Source of the DNA: JAXMAZ01 sp046350115
GTDB lineage: Bacteria > Planctomycetota > Planctomycetia > Gemmatales > Gemmataceae
Direction: 5' to 3'
DNA: 64,000 bases
NCBI GenBank assembly: GCA_046350115.1
Contig: JAXMAZ010000036.1
Coordinates: 11,303-75,302, forward strand
The first letter of the stretch is position 1. The number at the start of each line of letters is the position of its first letter. The translations under genes were made by a program, and so were the position numbers. Below are positions 60,115 through 64,000 of this stretch, piece after piece. The notes beneath the pieces are model-generated. The model was not told the origin of the DNA and did no database searches. It worked only from the letters and a program-made list of their open reading frames with translations.

Positions 60115-62838
60115 ATGTATGATCCCGTTAAACAAGTCAATCTTTTACAATCACTCGGCTGGCGGGTTCACCCGTGCCACGCCGCCCCGACCGGCGACAA
60201 AGCGGCGAAAGCCCCGAGGTTGTCCGGCTGGCAGCAAGAAGCGACCACGCACGCCGCCGCCGTCCTGGCGTGGGCCGAGCGGTATCCCGGCTGTGCCTGG
60301 GGGCTGGCGGCGTCCGACGCCGTGGGCGTGCTGGACGTTGACCCCAAGAACGGCGGACACGAAACACTCGCCCGGCTGATCGCCGAACACGGCCCATTGC
60401 CGCCGACCCCGAAGGTTAAGACCGGCGGCGGGGGCGAGCATTACTACCTCCGCTTCCCGGCAGGGACGGGCTGTCATGACGGGTTCGCCCCCGGTCTGGA
60501 CATCAAGGCGGCGGGCGGGAATGTCATCCTGCCGCCCTCCAAGATCGCCCTGCCCGAGCATGAGGGGCGGGCTTACACATGGGCGGTTGCCCCGTGGGTG
60601 GCGGACATAGCGGACGCCCCGGCGTGGCTAGAGGCGTTGATCCGCCGGCCGAAGGCGGTGTCACAGCCGGCCGTTCCGCGGCTTCCGCCGCATCCCCAAG
60701 CAGCTCAAGCGGCGGTTGCCCGGTCGCCCTGGATCGTTCAGGGCGATGACCCGCTGGCAACTCATCCGGGGGTCACAGCCAAAGCGTTAGGTGGCGAGGG
60801 TCGCCGACCTACGCTACTCAAACTGGTCGGCTCTGCCATCGCCGCCGGGCTGGACGCCGACACTATTCTGGCTCAAGCCGAGATGTGGGCTGGGCGGTGT
60901 CACCCGCCGCTTGAGGATTGGCGGGATCACACCGAGGGATTGTTGAGGAAAGAGGCCGGTCGGGCTGGCGGCTCACAGTCCCATCCCCCCTGTCCCCAGC
61001 GGCAGGAAGTAAAGGAAGTAAATGTTCAGCCGTCGGGCGATGGTTCAACTCTTACTTCTCTTCCTTTACTTACTGCCCCGCCGCCCGAGGCCGAGCCGGA
61101 AACAGTTACTTCCTTTACTGCCCCGCCGGAGGGGGAGGGGAGTTGTGCGGCTGACCGCCCACAACTTCACCCCGACGCCTACCACGGGCTTCTGGGTCAC
61201 GCCGCCCAAGCCGTCGCCCCGCTGACCGAGGCCGAACCCGCCGCCGTGCTGATGTGTATGCTCACCGCCTTCGGCAACGCCGCCGGGCTGAACCCGCATT
61301 GGGATCACGGCAAGCCGCACGGGGCGAACATGTTCCTCGGGCTGGTCGGCCCAACCTCGGGCAAGAAGGGGACGGCGAGCAACATTGGACAATGGCTGGT
61401 CGGCGAGGCCGATCCGGTATGGCGAGATACTCGTGTCCTACGGCAAGGGTTCGGGTCGGGAGAGGGGCTGATTGATGCCGTCCGGGACGCCCGAGACGAC
61501 GGCAACGGCAAGCCCGACCCCGGTGTCAGCGACAAGCGGCTGATGGTGGTAGAGGAAGAGTGGGCGAAGGCGTTCGCATTGGCAGGGAGCGACAACAGCA
61601 TCCTGTCGCCCGTAATCCGCTCGGCATTCGACCGCTCGGCCATCGGCAAAAACAACAGGGGCGAGAACGCCTACGGCTGCCGCCAGCCGCACATCAGCAT
61701 CGTCGCCAACATCACCCCGGCCGAGTTTCAGAAGTGCCTCGCCGGGAAGCACGCCGGGTCGCTGGCGAACGGGTTCGTGAACCGCTTCCTGCTGTGCTGG
61801 ACGGCTCGGGCAAGATACCTGCCTCGTGGCGGTGACTGGAAAGCCGCCCTCCGGCCACTGGTCAAGCCAGTCGCCGACGCCCTGGCTCACGCCCGAGAGG
61901 CCGACCGGCTGGCCCTAGACGACGAGGCCGGGCGGCTGTGGGACAGGGTTTACGAACAACTCGAAACCCACCCCGACGACCTGTTCGGGATGGCGACGGC
62001 ACGGGCCAGCGACCAAGTGATGAAACTTGCCCTCGTCTACGCCCTGACCGACAAGGCGACGGCCATCCGGCTGCCGCACCTGAAGGCGGCGATGGAGTGC
62101 TGGTCATACTGCGAGGCCACGGCCCGGATGCTGTTCGCTGGCGGGCATGTGCCCGCGGCTACGCCGCCGGGCACATGCCCCAAACCCGACCCGCTCTGGC
62201 TCAAGGTGCTGAACGCCATCCAAGCCGCCCCCGGCGTCAGCCGGACGGACCTGACCTTGAAGTTCAAGAACACGGCCAAAGCCGACGCCATTGCCGCCGC
62301 CCTGGACACACTCAAGGCGAAGGGGCTGGCCTTCTGCCGGGCCGAAGCCGGTAGCCGTGGGCCGAAGGTGGAGCGGTGGTATCCCGGAGCGGAGGCGCCG
62401 TTGCCCGATTGCCCCGAGGGTCACCACCCCTCTCCTCCTCCGGCGTCCGTGTGGGTGGTTCAGCCGGACGCCGCTACCGAGCCGCCAGTAAGTAAAGGAA
62501 GTGAAGTAAGAGTTGGGCTTTCGGGTGAAGGTGAAGCCCTTGCTTCTCTTCCTTTACTTACTGGTCGGGCCGAAGCCCATCCCGCCGTGCCAGAGGGGGG
62601 AGGGGGTTGTCAGCCCAACGGGCAGACGGCTGAAGTCCTCGCCCTCGCCCTTCATGAAGCCGTCAGCCGGGCCGGGGGATATCTGGTCAAGGAGTCGGCC
62701 GACCGGCTAGACGTTCGGGATGGGACGCCGAAGGCGTGGGCGATGCTGGCGGCTGACCCGGCGGGGGTGAAGGCGGTGGCCGGGACGTTCTTGACCGAAG
62801 GCGAGTTCTTCGACGAACTGGACGCCCTGGCTTATTAG
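60115..62838 (+). CDS. bifunctional primase-polymerase / DUF3987 replication protein
   Basis: A 907-residue protein. The N-terminal ~200 residues form a Prim-Pol (AEP) domain: VLDVDPKNGG supplies the DxD, and GGGGEHYYLRF the histidine motif. A linker with a palindromic module (about residues 296-340) leads to a DUF3987-like ATPase/helicase region with LVGPTSGKKGT, MVVEEEWAKAF and ISIVANITPAEFQK. A second module copy lies near residues 791-830. The protein could prime and drive autonomous replication of the excised element. Confidence 0.9.
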   Translation: MYDPVKQVNLLQSLGWRVHPCHAAPTGDKAAKAPRLSGWQQEATTHAAAVLAWAERYPGCAWGLAASDAVGVLDVDPKNGGHETLARLIAEHGPLPPTPKVKTGGGGEHYYLRFPAGTGCHDGFAPGLDIKAAGGNVILPPSKIALPEHEGRAYTWAVAPWVADIADAPAWLEALIRRPKAVSQPAVPRLPPHPQAAQAAVARSPWIVQGDDPLATHPGVTAKALGGEGRRPTLLKLVGSAIAAGLDADTILAQAEMWAGRCHPPLEDWRDHTEGLLRKEAGRAGGSQSHPPCPQRQEVKEVNVQPSGDGSTLTSLPLLTAPPPEAEPETVTSFTAPPEGEGSCAADRPQLHPDAYHGLLGHAAQAVAPLTEAEPAAVLMCMLTAFGNAAGLNPHWDHGKPHGANMFLGLVGPTSGKKGTASNIGQWLVGEADPVWRDTRVLRQGFGSGEGLIDAVRDARDDGNGKPDPGVSDKRLMVVEEEWAKAFALAGSDNSILSPVIRSAFDRSAIGKNNRGENAYGCRQPHISIVANITPAEFQKCLAGKHAGSLANGFVNRFLLCWTARARYLPRGGDWKAALRPLVKPVADALAHAREADRLALDDEAGRLWDRVYEQLETHPDDLFGMATARASDQVMKLALVYALTDKATAIRLPHLKAAMECWSYCEATARMLFAGGHVPAATPPGTCPKPDPLWLKVLNAIQAAPGVSRTDLTLKFKNTAKADAIAAALDTLKAKGLAFCRAEAGSRGPKVERWYPGAEAPLPDCPEGHHPSPPPASVWVVQPDAATEPPVSKGSEVRVGLSGEGEALASLPLLTGRAEAHPAVPEGGGGCQPNGQTAEVLALALHEAVSRAGGYLVKESADRLDVRDGTPKAWAMLAADPAGVKAVAGTFLTEGEFFDELDALAY
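61001..61146. repeat. in-frame palindromic module, primase copy 1
   Basis: Left arm AGGAAGTAAAGGAAGTAA (61004-61021) pairs with TTACTTCTCTTCCTTTAC and again with GTTACTTCCTTTACTGCCCC at 61105-61124. It ends in a GGAGGGGGAGGGG tail. It encodes the linker EVKEVNVQPSGDGS...SLPLLTA without stops. Contains two reverse copies of the GGGGCAGTAA motif (61070-61079, 61114-61124). Confidence 0.65.
62485..62610. repeat. in-frame palindromic module, primase copy 2
   Basis: Arms 62485-62510 and 62539-62564 pair over 26 bases with few mismatches. The right arm and tail are in the same frame as in copy 1 (SLPLLTG; then PEGGGGCQ), while the left arm is read in a different frame. Confidence 0.65.
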
Positions 62839-62977
62839 CCTTACTTGAAAATCGCCTGTCTCGCACGCTCTGCAGGCGGGGCGGTCGGCCGCACCCACCC
62901 TGGCAAGTTGACGAGGCCATTCCCCCTCGGTTAGCATCATCCCGTTCGGCGTCCTGACCGAGTGGAAGGCGGTCGTC

Positions 62978-63661
62978 ATGCTCCGACGACAGGTGGTGTT
63001 CGGGCTGTTCGTGTTGGCGACCCTCACACTCACTTTCTTTGCACGGCGTTCGAGTACCAACCCGGAACTACCCCCATCCGGTCAAGGTGCGGTCCTCTCT
63101 GTCACGCACGACTATTGGGTCGAAACGGGCCGCTCGTTTCGGGGTGCGGGCCGGGCAGAAAAGCTCTTAGACGAGCAGATGGTCATCGCACGTTCTGGGA
63201 AGCTGACAACCTCCGCTGAGTTGAAAGTGTTCTCTGAGCGGATGGCCGACCTGTATCGGGAGTCGGTGCAGCATTGCCAGCGAGCCGTGGTTGAGATCGA
63301 GCGGCGATCCGTCCAGGGGGTAGACCCGCTCGCCGTGGCTGTCGCCACCGAAGCCGTCAACTACCTCCGGGTACGGATCAACTTGCACCGGGATCATGCC
63401 GGGGACAGCGGTCTGTACGCCCGACTCTATGCAGACATTGAAGCTGCCGGAGGCGAGATTGACCCCGACACCCCGGAGGGCAAGCGGTTCTTGGAGCGTG
63501 AGGAGGAGAACTTGGCGAGGATCAAGGCCAGGCACGACGGTGACGGGCGGAAGGAGCGGGAGCTACTGGATACCGTCCTGGCCCATGCGAGACAGGCACG
63601 ACTCGAACTGGTAGCGAAGTACAACTCCGACTTCCCGGACTTCAACTCCCCGGCTAAGTAG
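62978..63661 (+). CDS. membrane-anchored protein of unknown function
   Basis: A 227-residue protein with one N-terminal hydrophobic segment (VVFGLFVLATLTLTFF), then a long helical, charged soluble part (RAEKLLDEQM, ELKVFSERMADLYRES, EREEENLARIKARHDG). A probable coiled-coil or helical bundle. No family recognised. It is the last gene of the element; a cargo or host-interaction role cannot be assigned. Confidence 0.6.
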   Translation: MLRRQVVFGLFVLATLTLTFFARRSSTNPELPPSGQGAVLSVTHDYWVETGRSFRGAGRAEKLLDEQMVIARSGKLTTSAELKVFSERMADLYRESVQHCQRAVVEIERRSVQGVDPLAVAVATEAVNYLRVRINLHRDHAGDSGLYARLYADIEAAGGEIDPDTPEGKRFLEREEENLARIKARHDGDGRKERELLDTVLAHARQARLELVAKYNSDFPDFNSPAK

Positions 63662-63671
63662 CCCGGCGATC

Positions 63672-63776
63672 TCAAACCTCGGTCGCCGCCGCAATGAACA
63701 GGTGGTACTCCCCGTGGCCTAACCCTATGAACTCACCAGAGGGCAACGGAAGGCGGGCGGGCCGGTCAGATGCCAT
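63672..63776 (-). CDS. possible 34-codon reading frame
   Basis: ATG 63776 to TGA 63674-63672, encoding a short protein with GLGHGEYHLFIAAATEV at its end. It lies in the gap before attR with a weak upstream purine run. It may be a remnant of a longer gene; an upstream TTG would lengthen it slightly. Low confidence. Confidence 0.2.
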   Translation of the reverse strand: MASDRPARLPLPSGEFIGLGHGEYHLFIAAATEV

Positions 63777-63834
63777 TCGCCCACCAACTTTCGCCCCCGT
63801 ATGCCCGTCCAACCCTTATTCCGGCCATCCCAAA

Positions 63835-63867
63835 GGGCAGTAAATAGGGGCAGTAAAAGGGCAGTAA
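63835..63867 (+). repeat. three GGGGCAGTAAA-type motifs near attR
   Basis: GGGCAGTAAAT at 63835-63845, GGGGCAGTAAA at 63847-63857 and GGGCAGTAA at 63859-63867, in the same orientation as the two copies near attL. About 90 bases inside attR. Candidate arm-type integrase/Xis sites. Confidence 0.65.
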
Positions 63868-63957
63868 GGGGGTATACTGCGATCATCCAGCCCGTTCTAG
63901 CGAAGCCGCCGGGCCGGACGAAAGTGCTTGAAAAGTAGGGGCAAAAAGGGGTTCACG

Positions 63958-64000
63958 TTACCACAGCCCGGCCGTCTCCTCGTAGCCGAACATCAGGTTG
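63958..64000. repeat. attR of the integrative element (window edge)
   Basis: Matches 57872-57914 except one base. On the minus strand it is the 3' end (NLMFGYEETAGLW, stop TAA at 63960-63958) of a gene whose body lies beyond base 64000. Integration restored this gene's end with one residue change (Thr/Met) between the two copies. Confidence 0.8.

Larger units (their letters stand above)
57915..63957. mobile_element. small integrative element with Prim-Pol replication gene
   Basis: About 6 kb between the direct repeats, containing integrase, HTH/excisionase-like protein, small unknown, Prim-Pol/DUF3987 protein and a membrane-anchored unknown. It is AT-richer in its intergenic regions than the surrounding chromosome. 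No capsid, packaging or conjugation gene. Layout recalls P4-like satellites. Confidence 0.75.

Noticed and set aside
61001..62610. CRISPR array in the primase gene repeats
   Set aside because: Only two to three copies, inverted arms, no regular spacers, and the repeats are translated.

Overview
The window is a high-GC (about two-thirds G+C) chromosomal segment that reads as Planctomycetota, most likely Gemmataceae. Supporting this are two TIGR02996 'repeat-companion' proteins, a giant secreted PVC-type dehydrogenase/CxxCH heme protein, secreted PQQ-type propeller and prenyltransferase-repeat proteins, paired Ser/Thr kinases with a planctomycete-style N-terminus, and many short palindromic intergenic repeats. 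Placement is by gene content only; no rRNA or tRNA is visible.

Layout. 1-7600 (+): a tightly overlapping operon with a DUF4129-like membrane protein (cut by the window edge), a DUF4350 protein, a MoxR ATPase, a DUF58 protein, two membrane proteins and a HAD hydrolase. 7622-9454 (-): leuA with a previously unlabelled 27-codon leucine-rich leader peptide, an attenuator-like hairpin and a good promoter. 9583-18113: PVC heme/ThuA fusion protein, AIM24-like protein, MFS transporter, zinc ribbon, pseudouridine synthase and a coiled-coil protein. 18271-22467 (-): SMP-30, sulfite-oxidase-like and squalene-cyclase-fold secreted proteins. 22644-30546: POT transporter, rhodanese, YbeY, ParA-like ATPase, type III glutamine synthetase, S1/P1 nuclease, PQQ propeller. 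30738-36151 (-): a membrane-glycan operon (flippase-like protein, GT2, GT39-like) ending in a frameshifted FHA-GAF-sigma54 activator. 36262-38518 (+): multi-S1 RNA-binding protein and trpC. 38568-43335 (-): dapF, lysophospholipid-acyltransferase-like protein, a frameshifted mannosyltransferase-like protein, a receiver-like protein and a trypsin-TPM protease. 43477-48181: FGGY kinase (+), then a diadenylate cyclase operon (-). 48333-57859: DUF4058 protein, an IS630 copy, a molybdopterin oxidoreductase whose last codons come from the IS, two tandem kinases, a secreted protein and two TIGR02996 proteins.

57872-64000 is a small integrative element. It is bounded by a 43-bp direct repeat (one mismatch) that is the 3' end of a protein gene lying mostly beyond the right edge. 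It carries a tyrosine integrase, an excisionase-like HTH protein, a small unknown protein, a Prim-Pol/DUF3987 replication protein and a membrane-anchored unknown. Repeated GGGGCAGTAAA motifs sit at both ends and look like integrase arm sites, three copies of a 21-bp dyad lie upstream of the HTH gene, and an in-frame palindromic module recurs inside the integrase and primase genes. The layout (int, small HTH, primase) recalls P4-like satellites, but no capsid, packaging or conjugation gene is present.

A recurring theme is small palindromic repeats that supply the last codons or stop codons of genes (24095, 38518, 38568, the parA 3' end, and the IS at 50079). Two likely single-base frameshifts (near 31848 and 38735) lie in C runs and could be real or assembly errors.
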